From contig JAFYNR010000030.1 of the NCBI GenBank assembly GCA_017548045.1, forward strand, positions 62,001-126,000: DNA of 64,000 nt, written 5' to 3'. Position 1 is the stretch's first letter, and the number at the start of each line of letters is the position of its first letter. Origin of the DNA: Clostridia bacterium. GTDB taxonomy: Bacteria; Bacillota; Clostridia; Oscillospirales; Acutalibacteraceae. This document shows, one piece after another, positions 1 through 8,924 of the stretch. The notes beneath the pieces were generated by a model. The model searched no databases. It was not told where the DNA came from and saw nothing but the letters and a program-made list of their open reading frames with translations. The position numbers were made by a program, and so were the translations under genes.

Positions 1-793
1 CCGCAACACGGTCGCGTACGGTGGGTGAACCGCCTCGCTGAACGTGACCGAGAACGATTGCTCTTGATTCAACGCCGCATTCCTTCTCAATCTTTCTTGC
101 GAGTTCTTCAACGCCGCCGATACCTTCAGCAACCATAACGATGAAATGCTTTTTATCTGTTTTCTGAGTTCTTCTGATTCTTTCAATAACGTGTTTCTCA
201 ATCTCAGAAGGAATTTCAGGAATTACGATTGCGGTTGCGCCAACTGCAATACCTGCATTAAGCGTAAGGTCACCGCATCTGTTACCCATAACCTCAACAA
301 CAATACATCTGCTGTGAGATTCAACGGTATCTCTTACTCTGTCAACCATCTGCATAACAGTGTTGAGACACGTATCATAACCGATTGTATAATCTGAACT
401 TACAATATCGTTATCTATTGTTCCGGGAACACCGATGCAGGGAATACCTCTGAGTGAAAGGTCACGCGCACCTCTGAATGAGCCGTCACCGCCGATAACT
501 ACAATACCTTCAATGCCGAGATTTTTGCAGTTATCAACAGCCTGCTGAATTCCTTCTTCTTCACGGAATGCCTTACATCTTGCCGAATAAAGCATTGTTC
601 CGCCTCTGTGAATTATATCGGAAACACTTCTGATGTTAAGTTCACGAACGTCTCCGTCGATGAGACCCTGATAGCCTCTGTTAATGCCTAAAACCTTAAT
701 GCCGTTTTCACACGCAGTTCTTACAACTGCACGAACAGCAGCGTTCATGCCAGGTGCGTCGCCGCCGCTTGTTAAAACGCCGATAGTCTTCAT
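1..793 (-). CDS. pfkA: ATP-dependent 6-phosphofructokinase (3' end cut off by window)
   Basis: Converts fructose 6-phosphate to fructose 1,6-bisphosphate, the committed step of glycolysis, in the cytoplasm. The visible first ~264 residues hold the N-terminal GGDAPGMNA loop (10-18), GGDGS near 103 and TIDND near 125, which carries the catalytic Asp. Gly rather than Asp in GGDGS points to ATP rather than pyrophosphate as phosphate donor (family knowledge). The ATG at 793 follows AAGGAGAG. A clear promoter lies upstream, so the gene need not depend on dnaE readthrough. The dnaE-pfkA order is common in Clostridia. The C-terminal part lies outside the window. Confidence 0.96.
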   Translation of the reverse strand, partial: MKTIGVLTSGGDAPGMNAAVRAVVRTACENGIKVLGINRGYQGLIDGDVRELNIRSVSDIIHRGGTMLYSARCKAFREEEGIQQAVDNCKNLGIEGIVVIGGDGSFRGARDLSLRGIPCIGVPGTIDNDIVSSDYTIGYDTCLNTVMQMVDRVRDTVESHSRCIVVEVMGNRCGDLTLNAGIAVGATAIVIPEIPSEIEKHVIERIRRTQKTDKKHFIVMVAEGIGGVEELARKIEKECGVESRAIVLGHVQRGGSPTVRDRVA

Positions 794-828
794 AATCAAT
801 ACTCTCCTTGGAAAAATGTTCAAGCAAT

Positions 829-857
829 ATAATACACTTTTTATTACACAATGTCAA
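829..857 (-). promoter_or_regulatory. SigA-type promoter of pfkA
   Basis: On the minus strand TTGACA (852-857), a 17-nt spacer and TATTAT (829-834) lie 36 nt upstream of the pfkA start, in the 108-nt gap after dnaE. Confidence 0.75.
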
Positions 858-901
858 TGAAATAAACATTATTTGATAAAAAACTTCAATCTTTTGCAAC
901 G

Positions 902-3900
902 CTAATCATTATAAATAACATTATCTTCTCCGAGAATTTTTATGAGCTCACGAAGAAGCACGGGATTAACGTCAATCCCGATATTAAGCGGATTCTTTTT
1001 ATACTCCTTCGTATCGCTGAAATAATAGAACAGTGGTACATTTCCGTCAAATATCGCGAGTAATCTTCTGCAATATTCTATTTGCGGTGATTGTGAATTA
1101 TCAAATCGCAGGAATAATCCTTTAGCCTTTTTCTTTTCGGTTTTCGGACTTTCCGTAACTGCATTTTCAGACGGACACGGCTCTACGGATTCACACACTA
1201 TCTTAGTGTCCTCATCTTCTCGCATACTTATTCTGCCTCGGATAAGAACAATATTGCCTTCATAAAAAAGCGACGGATTTTCGGCAAGCGTTTTCGGAAA
1301 CACAATAACTTCAATACTGCCGAAAGTATCCTCAAGATTAACAAAAGCCATTGTAGAATCACTTTTTGTTATTTTTCTTTTAAGCGAGCCAATAAGACCG
1401 AGTATCTTTACTCTTTCATTATCTTTATAAGCGGTTTCTTCGCCTGTGATATCGGATGTTTTTGCACATTTAAGAGAATCGGAAATGTTTTTGTATCTCG
1501 CCATCGGATGACCGGAGAGATACATACCTGAAACCTCTTTTTCATATTTCAGAAGTGTTTCATTTGGATATTCCTCAACATCGGGATAGGTAAACGTCAC
1601 TGAGGGCGAAGGTTCATCCGATGAACTCATAAGGTCGCCAAATCCGAGCTGACCTTCAACATTGCGGTTTTTCTCGCTGTCAAGCTCTTCAATAATTTTA
1701 TCGGTAACGGTAATCATCTGATTTCTGTTTGCGCCCAATCCGTCAAAAGCACCGCACTTGACAAGGCTTTCAATAGCCCTTCTGTTGAAATCCTTGCCGT
1801 ACATTCTGCGGCAGAAATCATAAAAATCAACAAATTTTCCGTTAAGTTCTCTCTCAGCCGTCATTCTCTTTATGAAATTTCTGCCGAGATTTTTAACAGC
1901 TAACAAGCTGAAATGAATATTACCGTCTGAAACCTCAAAGGATTCAGAGCTTCTGTTAATATCCGGAGGAAGAATTTTGATACCCAATCGTGAACATTCA
2001 CCGATATACTGAACAACTTTATTGGTATTGTCAAGAAAGCTTGTCAGCAAAGCGGCAAGAAACTCACAAGGGTAATGGCATTTAAGCCAGGCGGTCTGAT
2101 AGGCAACGTAGGCATAAGCTGCTGCGTGTGCCTTATTGAACGCATACGATGCGAACGACATCATTTCATCAAATATTTCGTTTGCCGTTTTCTCGTTAAT
2201 TCCTCGCCTTACAGCGCCTTCACAAATAACGTTACCCTTTTCATCAACAGTTCCGTGCACAAAATTATCACGCTCTTTCAGCATAACATCGTGCTTCTTT
2301 TTACTCATCGCGCGGCGGACAATATCAGCTCTGCCGTATGAATAACCTGCAAGCTCACGGCAAATCTGCATTACCTGCTCCTGATAAACCATACACCCGT
2401 AGGTAACGTCAAGTATACTTTTCAGTTCAGGTGTCTTATATGTGATTTTATGAGGATTATGACGGTTCTCTATATAGACAGGTATTGAATCCATAGGACC
2501 CGGTCTGTAAAGAGATATAACAGCAATCAAATCCTCAAGGCTTTCAGGCTTAAGCTGTGAAAGAACACTTCTCATACCTGCAGATTCAAACTGAAAAACA
2601 CCTTCTGTCTGCGCTGAACACATCATTTCAAACACTGCTTTATCTTCCGTATCAATATTATCAATACTGAATTCAGGTACGGATTTTTGAATAAGTTTTT
2701 CAGCCGATTTAATAACTGTAAGAGTTCTGAGACCAAGAAAATCCATCTTAAGAAGCCCGAGATTTTCAAGGGTCGTCATCGGAAATTGCGTTACTATGGC
2801 TTCATCGTTCCTCGCTAAAGGAACGTAAGATACAACAGGGTCGTGTGTGATAACAACACCTGCAGCATGTATTGAAGCATGTCTGGGCATACCTTCAACC
2901 TTTTTTGCCATATCAATAAGCTCCCGTGCTTCATCATCGTTCTCATAAAGGGACTTAAACTCCGTTGAACGCTTCAATGCTCTGTCAATGGTAATATTAA
3001 GCTCATTAGGAACCTGTTTTGCAATGTTATCAACGGTTGAATACGGCATCCCAAGCGCCCTGCCCACATCTCGGATTGCGGCTTTTGCGGCAAGAGTACC
3101 GAAGGTTACGATCTGTGCAACGTGGTCTGATCCGTATTTTTCAATAACGTAATCAATCACTTCGCCTCTTCTTTCGAAGCAGAAGTCAACGTCAAAGTCG
3201 GGCATACTGACACGTTCGGGATTGAGAAAACGTTCGAAAAGGAGGTTATATTTCATTGGGTCTATTCCCGTTATTCCTATACAGTAAGCACAGATGCTTG
3301 CCGCACCCGAACCTCTGCCGGGACCTACGGGAATACCCTCTTTTTTAGCGTGTCTTATAAAATCGTGAACTATAAGATAATAATCAACATAGCCCATCTT
3401 ATTAATTACTTCAAGTTCATAGTTAAGCCTGTCCACATATTCAGCAGGAGGATTTACGCCGTATCTTTCAACAAGACCTTTACGGCAAAGATGTGAAAAC
3501 CATTCAAAATGCCCGTACCCCTCAGGCACATCAAAATGAGGAAGTTTTGTTTTCCCGAATTCAAACTCCACATTGCACCTCTCGGCAATCTTTGCCGTGT
3601 TTTCTACTGCGTCGGGACACTGCGGAAAGGCTTCAAGCATTTCATCTTCACTTTTAAGATAAAACTCCGATGTGCCGAATTCAAGACCAGTATCTTCACC
3701 GACAGTATGGTTTGTCTGAATACAAATGAGCACCTGCTGCATTTTCGCATCAATCTTATCAACATAATGAGCATCATTTGTTGCGGCAAGCGGAATACCG
3801 AGTTCTTTCGAAAGTCTGATAAGCTCCGGATTTATACGAAGCTGTTCATCAAGACCGTGATTCTGAATTTCAAGATAATAGTTATCTTCTCCGAATGTAT

Positions 3901-4387
3901 CACGGTACCATTCAGCAATCCTTTTTGCCTCATCATAGTCGCCTTGCTGAAGTGCCCTTGCAACCTCACCTGCAAGACAGCCCGAAAGCGCAATAAGCCC
4001 TTCGTGGTATTTTTCAAGTATATCCTTATCAACTCTCGGTTTGGTGTAGAAGCCGTTAACCCAGCCTTCAGAAACAAGCTTTATAAGATTTTTATAGCCT
4101 TCGTTATTTTTGCAAAGAAGAACAAGATGATATCTTTCACTGTCAATTCCGTGCACCTTGTCAAGCCTCGACCTCGGAGCAACGTACACCTCACAACCGA
4201 TAACAGGCTTTATCCCTTTTGCTTTTGCAGCCTTGTAAAAATCAATTACACCGTACATTACACCGTGATCGGTTATGGCAACAGAAGTCTGACCCATACT
4301 TTTGATTTTATCAAGCATAGGTTCAATTCTGCAAGCACCGTCAAGCAGACTGTATTCACTGTGTACGTGTAAATGTGTAAAAGCCAT
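902..4387 (-). CDS. dnaE: DNA polymerase III alpha subunit, DnaE type
   Basis: Replicative DNA polymerase of family C. An N-terminal PHP domain starts with HLHVHSEYSLLDG (5-17). The polymerase core has GPGRGSGAAS (355-364) and PDFDVDF (396-402), which carries catalytic aspartates. A helix-hairpin-helix region and a C-terminal OB fold (about 990-1080, VKILGLIGS) follow. At 1161 residues it is a full-length DnaE1-like protein and lacks the inserted exonuclease of PolC; Clostridia usually carry PolC as well, elsewhere. Its ATG shares one base with the whiA stop (TAATG), so translation is probably coupled. GGAG precedes the start. Confidence 0.97.
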   Translation of the reverse strand: MAFTHLHVHSEYSLLDGACRIEPMLDKIKSMGQTSVAITDHGVMYGVIDFYKAAKAKGIKPVIGCEVYVAPRSRLDKVHGIDSERYHLVLLCKNNEGYKNLIKLVSEGWVNGFYTKPRVDKDILEKYHEGLIALSGCLAGEVARALQQGDYDEAKRIAEWYRDTFGEDNYYLEIQNHGLDEQLRINPELIRLSKELGIPLAATNDAHYVDKIDAKMQQVLICIQTNHTVGEDTGLEFGTSEFYLKSEDEMLEAFPQCPDAVENTAKIAERCNVEFEFGKTKLPHFDVPEGYGHFEWFSHLCRKGLVERYGVNPPAEYVDRLNYELEVINKMGYVDYYLIVHDFIRHAKKEGIPVGPGRGSGAASICAYCIGITGIDPMKYNLLFERFLNPERVSMPDFDVDFCFERRGEVIDYVIEKYGSDHVAQIVTFGTLAAKAAIRDVGRALGMPYSTVDNIAKQVPNELNITIDRALKRSTEFKSLYENDDEARELIDMAKKVEGMPRHASIHAAGVVITHDPVVSYVPLARNDEAIVTQFPMTTLENLGLLKMDFLGLRTLTVIKSAEKLIQKSVPEFSIDNIDTEDKAVFEMMCSAQTEGVFQFESAGMRSVLSQLKPESLEDLIAVISLYRPGPMDSIPVYIENRHNPHKITYKTPELKSILDVTYGCMVYQEQVMQICRELAGYSYGRADIVRRAMSKKKHDVMLKERDNFVHGTVDEKGNVICEGAVRRGINEKTANEIFDEMMSFASYAFNKAHAAAYAYVAYQTAWLKCHYPCEFLAALLTSFLDNTNKVVQYIGECSRLGIKILPPDINRSSESFEVSDGNIHFSLLAVKNLGRNFIKRMTAERELNGKFVDFYDFCRRMYGKDFNRRAIESLVKCGAFDGLGANRNQMITVTDKIIEELDSEKNRNVEGQLGFGDLMSSSDEPSPSVTFTYPDVEEYPNETLLKYEKEVSGMYLSGHPMARYKNISDSLKCAKTSDITGEETAYKDNERVKILGLIGSLKRKITKSDSTMAFVNLEDTFGSIEVIVFPKTLAENPSLFYEGNIVLIRGRISMREDEDTKIVCESVEPCPSENAVTESPKTEKKKAKGLFLRFDNSQSPQIEYCRRLLAIFDGNVPLFYYFSDTKEYKKNPLNIGIDVNPVLLRELIKILGEDNVIYND

Positions 4388-5289
4388 TATTTTTCTCCGT
4401 TTTTAAGATTATCGGCAATCTGAACAATTCTGTTTAGTCTGTGATTAACCCCCGAGCGTGATATAGGCTCGTCCAGAAGCTTACCAAGCTCATTTAGACT
4501 TGCTTCTCGGTTTTCAACACGTAATTTTGCGATTTTTTGAAGAACGTCGGGTAAAAAAGAAAGACCCTTATTTTCTTCAATATACTCAATAGCGGCTATA
4601 TGCGCATTCGCCGCTTCAACAGTTTTACTGATGTTGGACATTTCAAAATTAAGCTTACGGTTAACTTTGTTAATTACATCCTTCTCAATTTTTATGCCCA
4701 TAACGTAAAGTGATGCTTCCTGTGCACCGATAATGGCAAGAATATCTTCAATACTCTCGCTATCCTTAAAATAAATAACGTGGTTGCCTTTTCTGACTAT
4801 GTATTTGGGATTAAGATTAAGTTCATCCATAAACTTCATCAAGTCAGCAGAAAGTCGTTTGTAAGGCACCACAAACTCAAGATGATATCCTCTTTCGGGT
4901 GCTGTTACCGTACCGCACGAAAGAAACACACCTCTCAAAAAAGCACCTGCACAGCACTCATCGGATATGTTTGCTCTGTTAATTCTCAAAGTCGGCTCCC
5001 TGAGCGTGTGGCCGAATTTATCAAAAACTTTTTCTTTTTCAGCATCGTTTCTGAGGTAAGCGGTCATCTTTTTGGTGCCATTCTCACTTATTGTAGGCTC
5101 AACACCGCAGTAATCCTTCAAATAGGAAACATACAAAGAAAATACATCTTGGTTTTCCGTTGTAATGGAAAAATTATATTTTGAAAAATGAGCAAAAAGC
5201 ACAAGCCCGTAGACTTGTGCGTGCTGACAGCAGGGGGAAAGATTTTCAAGCTTTGAAATATCACTTTTTACATCAGATGAAAACGACAA
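4387..5289 (-). CDS. whiA: DNA-binding protein WhiA
   Basis: WhiA-family protein of 300 residues: an N-terminal LAGLIDADG-like fold and a C-terminal helix-turn-helix (about 225-295; SLNELGKLL and SGVNHRLNRI). In actinomycetes it controls sporulation septation; in Bacillus it affects division and chromosome segregation. The N-terminus MSFSSDVKSD is typical of the family. The start is TTG, placed right after the murB TGA and preceded by GGAGGGG at good spacing; no ATG fits. Usual Firmicutes neighbours rapZ and yvcK are absent here, and murB sits directly upstream. Confidence 0.95.
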   Translation of the reverse strand: MSFSSDVKSDISKLENLSPCCQHAQVYGLVLFAHFSKYNFSITTENQDVFSLYVSYLKDYCGVEPTISENGTKKMTAYLRNDAEKEKVFDKFGHTLREPTLRINRANISDECCAGAFLRGVFLSCGTVTAPERGYHLEFVVPYKRLSADLMKFMDELNLNPKYIVRKGNHVIYFKDSESIEDILAIIGAQEASLYVMGIKIEKDVINKVNRKLNFEMSNISKTVEAANAHIAAIEYIEENKGLSFLPDVLQKIAKLRVENREASLNELGKLLDEPISRSGVNHRLNRIVQIADNLKNGEK

Positions 5290-6207
5290 TCAAATCCCCT
5301 CCTGCCCTATAATTTTAACCTCAGGTTCAAGCTCAACACCCGTTTGCTCAAGAACCGTTTTTTTGCAATGTTCAATTACATTAACAACGTCATCTGCAGT
5401 AGCGCCGCCTTTGTTGATAACGAAACCCGCGTGCTTTTCACTTACCTGTGCACCGCCCGACGTATAGCCTTTAAGACCGCACTGTTCAATAAGTGCTCCC
5501 GCAAAATAGCCTTCGGGTCGCTTGAAAGTACTGCCTGCACTCGGATATTCAAGCGGCTGTTTATCCTTACGTCTCGACATCAGGTCATCCATTACAGATT
5601 TAATTTCAGTTTTATCGCCTTTTTTCAGCGAAAGAGTCAAGGATAAAATAATATATTCACTGTCGGAGTATACACTGTGACGGTAAGTTAAATCAAGTTC
5701 ATCGCCTTTGAATTCACCGATTTTACCCTCAGAATTAACGTGAACGCAAGAGACAAGCACATCCTTCATTTCTCCTCCGTATGCACCTGCATTCATATAT
5801 GCGGCACCGCCTGCGGTTCCGGGTATACCAAAAGCAAACTCAAGCCCCGAAAGTGAATTTTCCAGTGCAAAGCGGCAAAGCCGTGAAAGAGAGGCGCCAC
5901 ATTCGCAACGAATTGTTGTTTCGTCAACAAGTTCAATCCTATCCATCTTACAGGTGTTGATGACAATACCTCTGAAGCCTTTGTCACAGACAAGAAGATT
6001 GCTCCCCTTGCCTATAACAAGAACACGGACTGCATTTTTATTTGCATACTCCGTTACGAAAGAAAGCTTCTCTGCCGTATCGGGAAAAACAATCACATCG
6101 GCATTACCGCCGATTTTAAAACTCGTATAGTCCCTCAGCGGCACATCAACAGAATATTCACATTTAATATCATCGCACAGTGCACAAAATTCACTATATG
6201 AGTTCAT
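5290..6207 (-). CDS. murB: UDP-N-acetylenolpyruvoylglucosamine reductase
   Basis: FAD- and NADPH-dependent reduction of UDP-GlcNAc-enolpyruvate to UDP-MurNAc, the second committed step of peptidoglycan synthesis. Counted from the upstream ATG at 6228, GKGSNLL (73-79) and GIPGTAGGA (134-142) are FAD-binding, PSAGSTFKRP carries the catalytic Ser near 233, and a Glu in the ELEPEVKI tail (about 301) completes the active site. I place the start at the ATG at 6207 because GGAGG lies five to six bases before it. The ATG at 6228 abuts the upstream stop codon without a ribosome site. The chosen protein is 305 residues. Confidence 0.95.
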   Translation of the reverse strand: MNSYSEFCALCDDIKCEYSVDVPLRDYTSFKIGGNADVIVFPDTAEKLSFVTEYANKNAVRVLVIGKGSNLLVCDKGFRGIVINTCKMDRIELVDETTIRCECGASLSRLCRFALENSLSGLEFAFGIPGTAGGAAYMNAGAYGGEMKDVLVSCVHVNSEGKIGEFKGDELDLTYRHSVYSDSEYIILSLTLSLKKGDKTEIKSVMDDLMSRRKDKQPLEYPSAGSTFKRPEGYFAGALIEQCGLKGYTSGGAQVSEKHAGFVINKGGATADDVVNVIEHCKKTVLEQTGVELEPEVKIIGQEGI

Positions 6208-6228
6208 TATTGCCTCCGAAAAATTCAT

Positions 6229-7176
6229 TTATTCATCAAGAAGTGCAGCGCCGAAGATACCGGCATCATTGCCAAGCTCAGCGGCAACTATCTTGCACTG
6301 TATTGAAGAATGAACGGAATATCTTTCATTTTCAACATACTTTCTGATAGGTGCAAGAAGTGTTTCGCCTTCGTGGCTGATACCGCCTCCGATGCATACA
6401 AATTCGGGCTGGAAGGTATTGATAATATTGATAACACCAACCGCTACGTAATAAATGTAATTATCAACAACCTTCTTTGCGGTTTCGTCGCCAAGACGCA
6501 TTGCATCAAAAGCCGTTCTGCCGCTTGCTGCGTCAACGTTACCGTTTACAAGCTGCCACATTTTGCTGTCTTTATCAGCAAGCATCGCTTCCTTTGTCTG
6601 CGAAATAAGTGCGGTAGCCGATGCATACTGTTCCCAACAGCCTTTTCTGCCGCAGTTGCACTGCTTACCGTTAACCATAATAACGGTATGACCCATTTCA
6701 CCGCCTGCATAGTTTACACCGCTTACGATTTTGCCGTTAACAATGATACCGCTACCGACACCTGTGCCGAGAGTAACAGCAACAAAATTGCCTACACCCT
6801 TACCGACACCTGCGATAGCTTCACCGAGAGCAGCGCAGTTTGCATCATTGTCAAGGTATACCGTTTTACCGATTCTTTCTTCAAGCATTTCCTTTGCAGG
6901 AACCTTATCAAAACCAAGGTTGTTTGCAAATTCAATATAGCCGTTATTTTTGTTAACCGAGCCGGGTGTACCGACACCAACCGAAACAACCTCATCCATC
7001 GATATGCCTGCATCTTTTGCAGCCATTTCAACCGCAACTGCAATATCGTCAAAAATCTCAGCGGCAGGTCTGGGGCATCTTGTTTTAACTTTGCCTCTGC
7101 CGATAATTTTAAGATCTTCATTTACAACACCAACAGCAATGTTTGTGCCTCCAAGGTCAACACCGATTCTATACAT
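6229..7176 (-). CDS. glcK: ROK-family glucokinase
   Basis: Phosphorylates glucose to glucose 6-phosphate with ATP. The N-terminal DLGGTN phosphate loop (8-13), the catalytic ENNxGF-like region (about 83-90, EFANNLGF), GTGVGSG (about 137) and the zinc-binding CNCGRKGCWEQYAS stretch (from about 172) are all present. No N-terminal DNA-binding domain is seen, so this is a sugar kinase rather than a ROK repressor. GGAGG precedes the ATG. It sits between hprK and murB, as often in Clostridia, linking carbon control to glycolysis and wall precursor synthesis. Substrate glucose is inferred from family and context. Confidence 0.9.
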   Translation of the reverse strand: MYRIGVDLGGTNIAVGVVNEDLKIIGRGKVKTRCPRPAAEIFDDIAVAVEMAAKDAGISMDEVVSVGVGTPGSVNKNNGYIEFANNLGFDKVPAKEMLEERIGKTVYLDNDANCAALGEAIAGVGKGVGNFVAVTLGTGVGSGIIVNGKIVSGVNYAGGEMGHTVIMVNGKQCNCGRKGCWEQYASATALISQTKEAMLADKDSKMWQLVNGNVDAASGRTAFDAMRLGDETAKKVVDNYIYYVAVGVINIINTFQPEFVCIGGGISHEGETLLAPIRKYVENERYSVHSSIQCKIVAAELGNDAGIFGAALLDE

Positions 7177-7211
7177 ATTTTATTACCTCCAAAAAATATT
7201 ATCCTTAATCA

Positions 7212-8180
7212 TTAAAAATTATGCCATACTTCAAGCTCCTGCTGAGCAGGTATAACGTCATCCGTCATACCAAGGCTGTGCAGAAGTTCTCTTGCGGCAT
7301 TATAGCCCATTTTTTTCTGCCTGTTATTCATTGCGGCGGCTTCAATTATAATTGAAAGATTACGACCCGGCTTTACCGGAACGGTTGTCACGGGAACCTT
7401 TATATCAAGTATTTCCGTATATTCATTATCAAGTCCGAGTCTGTCGTAAACCTTTTCGCTGTCCCAGGGTTCAAGCTGAACAACCATATCCACCTTTTCA
7501 GTCATCTTAACGGCACCCATACCGAAAAGACGCCTTGCATTAAGAACGCCCACGCCTCTGAGTTCAATAAAATGACGGATGTTATCGGGAGCCGAACCAA
7601 CAAGCGTTTTATTTGATACTCTTCTGATTTCAACTGCATCGTCGGCAATAAGTCTGTGACCTCTCTTGATAAGCTCAAGTGCGGTTTCGCTTTTGCCCAC
7701 ACCGCTGTCACCGAGAATAAGTACACCTTCGCCGTAAACCTCAACAAGTACACCGTGACGGGTTATTCGCTGAGCAAGTTCAACACCGAGATATGATATG
7801 GCAGCAGCCATAGAACCTGATGTGGATTCAGACGTGCTGAGAACGGGTACTTCATATTTCTCCGCAAAACTCAAAAATCTTTTACCGCATTTAAGGTCAC
7901 GGGTTACAACAATGGCAACTGGACGCTTTGAAAAAAAGCGTTCAAGACATTCAAGAAATGCTTCTTTGCTGAGACTTTTGAAATATTCAAGCTCCGTCAG
8001 ACCGAAAAACTGAATTCTTGCCGGGTCAAAATAATCCTCAAAACCCGTAAGGATAAGTCCCGGACGGTTAACATCCTGAGCCGTAATATAAATATCGGCA
8101 ATATCCTTCGGCGTATAAATTACCTGAAAGGAAAGATCCTTTACAACCTTTTCAAGAGAAACGGAATATTTACTGCTCAT
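7212..8180 (-). CDS. hprK: HPr kinase/phosphorylase
   Basis: Phosphorylates and dephosphorylates Ser46 of HPr or Crh, the switch for catabolite repression in Firmicutes. The N-terminal regulatory domain spans about 1-130. The C-terminal kinase has Walker A GDSGVGKSE (157-165), the Asp pair ADDAVEI (about 179-185) and the family signature IELRGVGVLNARRLFG (about 205-220). The 322-residue length is normal. AAGGAG precedes the ATG. First gene of the hprK-ROK-murB-whiA-dnaE-pfkA run, behind its own promoter. Confidence 0.97.
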   Translation of the reverse strand: MSSKYSVSLEKVVKDLSFQVIYTPKDIADIYITAQDVNRPGLILTGFEDYFDPARIQFFGLTELEYFKSLSKEAFLECLERFFSKRPVAIVVTRDLKCGKRFLSFAEKYEVPVLSTSESTSGSMAAAISYLGVELAQRITRHGVLVEVYGEGVLILGDSGVGKSETALELIKRGHRLIADDAVEIRRVSNKTLVGSAPDNIRHFIELRGVGVLNARRLFGMGAVKMTEKVDMVVQLEPWDSEKVYDRLGLDNEYTEILDIKVPVTTVPVKPGRNLSIIIEAAAMNNRQKKMGYNAARELLHSLGMTDDVIPAQQELEVWHNF

Positions 8181-8234
8181 AATATTCTCCTTACATTACG
8201 GGTTTAACTTCACGCACAAACCCATATTAATGTT

Positions 8235-8263
8235 ATTATAAAGCATATCCGATAATTTTCCAA
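8235..8263 (-). promoter_or_regulatory. Promoter of the hprK operon
   Basis: Minus-strand TTGGAA (8258-8263), a 17-nt spacer and a perfect TATAAT (8235-8240), about 55 nt upstream of the hprK ATG. Confidence 0.7.
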
Positions 8264-8289
8264 CCCTTTTTGAAAATTTTTATTGATTT

Positions 8290-8330
8290 TTTATAAAAAA
8301 TCAGACGGCATCCGCTATGAACGGATGCCG
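8290..8330 (-). terminator. Intrinsic terminator after the CotF-like pair
   Basis: A 9-bp perfect stem (8306-8314 with 8322-8330) closed by a 7-nt loop, followed on the minus strand by TCTGATTTTTT. It lies just after the downstream CotF-like stop codon and isolates the pair from hprK. Confidence 0.85.
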
Positions 8331-8337
8331 CATTGAA

Positions 8338-8631
8338 TCAAAGCTGAGAAGCCATATTTTCGTATTTTGTTTTTGTCTGGTCAATCATCTGCGCCTGTGC
8401 GGCAGAAGGACTGTACCAGCCTCTTTTCTGCATTTCACCGAAAACGCTGAACTGAATTGTATGCTCCTCTTTAAGGATGTTAAGCATATCGGTCTGAAGC
8501 TGCTGATTTGTGCATTCATTTGAAAAAGTATTATAAACATCGGTAATATGCTTCTGCGATGAAAGAATATCATCCATAATTTCTTTATCTGTGAAGCTTG
8601 CATCCATATTCATCATAGCGTAATCCCCCAT
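8338..8631 (-). CDS. CotF-like spore coat protein
   Basis: 97-residue protein matching the coat protein F family by its helical, ferritin-like pattern and the C-terminal WYSPSAAQAQMID block (about 72-84). CotF proteins are structural parts of the endospore coat; some homologues occur outside spores, so the exact role is inferred. The start is taken at ATG 8631, whose A is also the last base of the upstream TGA (TGATG), which suggests coupled translation. A TTG one codon earlier is an alternative. An intrinsic terminator follows closely. Confidence 0.8.
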   Translation of the reverse strand: MGDYAMMNMDASFTDKEIMDDILSSQKHITDVYNTFSNECTNQQLQTDMLNILKEEHTIQFSVFGEMQKRGWYSPSAAQAQMIDQTKTKYENMASQL

Positions 8632-8816
8632 CAATATAAATGTCCCATAAGTGTGTTGTAATGCTGTTTATGCTGATTCGCAAGCTGTTCGCAGGTTGAT
8701 TTAATCTGAGGGTCTGTCGCAACCTGTGCATAAGCCTTATACTTTTTAATCAGCATCTGCTCGCAGTTAAGCTGGTCCTCAATTGCCGAAAGCTCTTTTG
8801 CAGTAAGATTTGCCAT
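8631..8816 (-). CDS. Small CotF-like / coat-associated protein
   Basis: 61-residue, probably all-helical protein (AIEDQLNCEQMLIKKYK and ANQHKQHYNTLMGHLY). It resembles the first two helices of CotF-type ferritin-like proteins, roughly half the size of its downstream partner. AAAGGAG precedes the ATG. The stop overlaps the next start by one base, so the two products are probably made together. I recognise the type but cannot assign a specific function; a dimeric coat component is an inference. Confidence 0.65.
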   Translation of the reverse strand: MANLTAKELSAIEDQLNCEQMLIKKYKAYAQVATDPQIKSTCEQLANQHKQHYNTLMGHLY

Positions 8817-8865
8817 TTCAATTCTCCTTTACTGTTTGGTAATATCAGTATTTGCAGTTAAATCA

Positions 8866-8911
8866 AAAAAATACAACAAAAAAACGGCTGCTACCTTTCG
8901 GTAACAGCCGT
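8866..8911 (-). terminator. Intrinsic terminator after tsf
   Basis: Stem ACGGCTG/CAGCCGT extended by GGTA/TACC around a small loop (8884-8911), followed on the minus strand by a seven-T run. It sits 13 nt past the tsf stop. Confidence 0.85.
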
Positions 8912-8924
8912 AAATAATATTTGA

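Noticed and set aside
708-899. 63-residue Cys-containing frame on the minus strand at the start of pfkA
   Set aside because: Overlaps the pfkA promoter and its first codons in another frame; no ribosome site.
3509-4372. 287-residue open frame on the plus strand, opposite dnaE
   Set aside because: It lies entirely antisense to well-conserved PHP-domain codons of dnaE, is full of Cys/Lys/Phe without pattern and has no ribosome site.
6310-7215. 301-residue open frame on the plus strand, opposite the ROK kinase gene
   Set aside because: Antisense shadow of a conserved gene; composition is non-protein-like and no start signal is seen.
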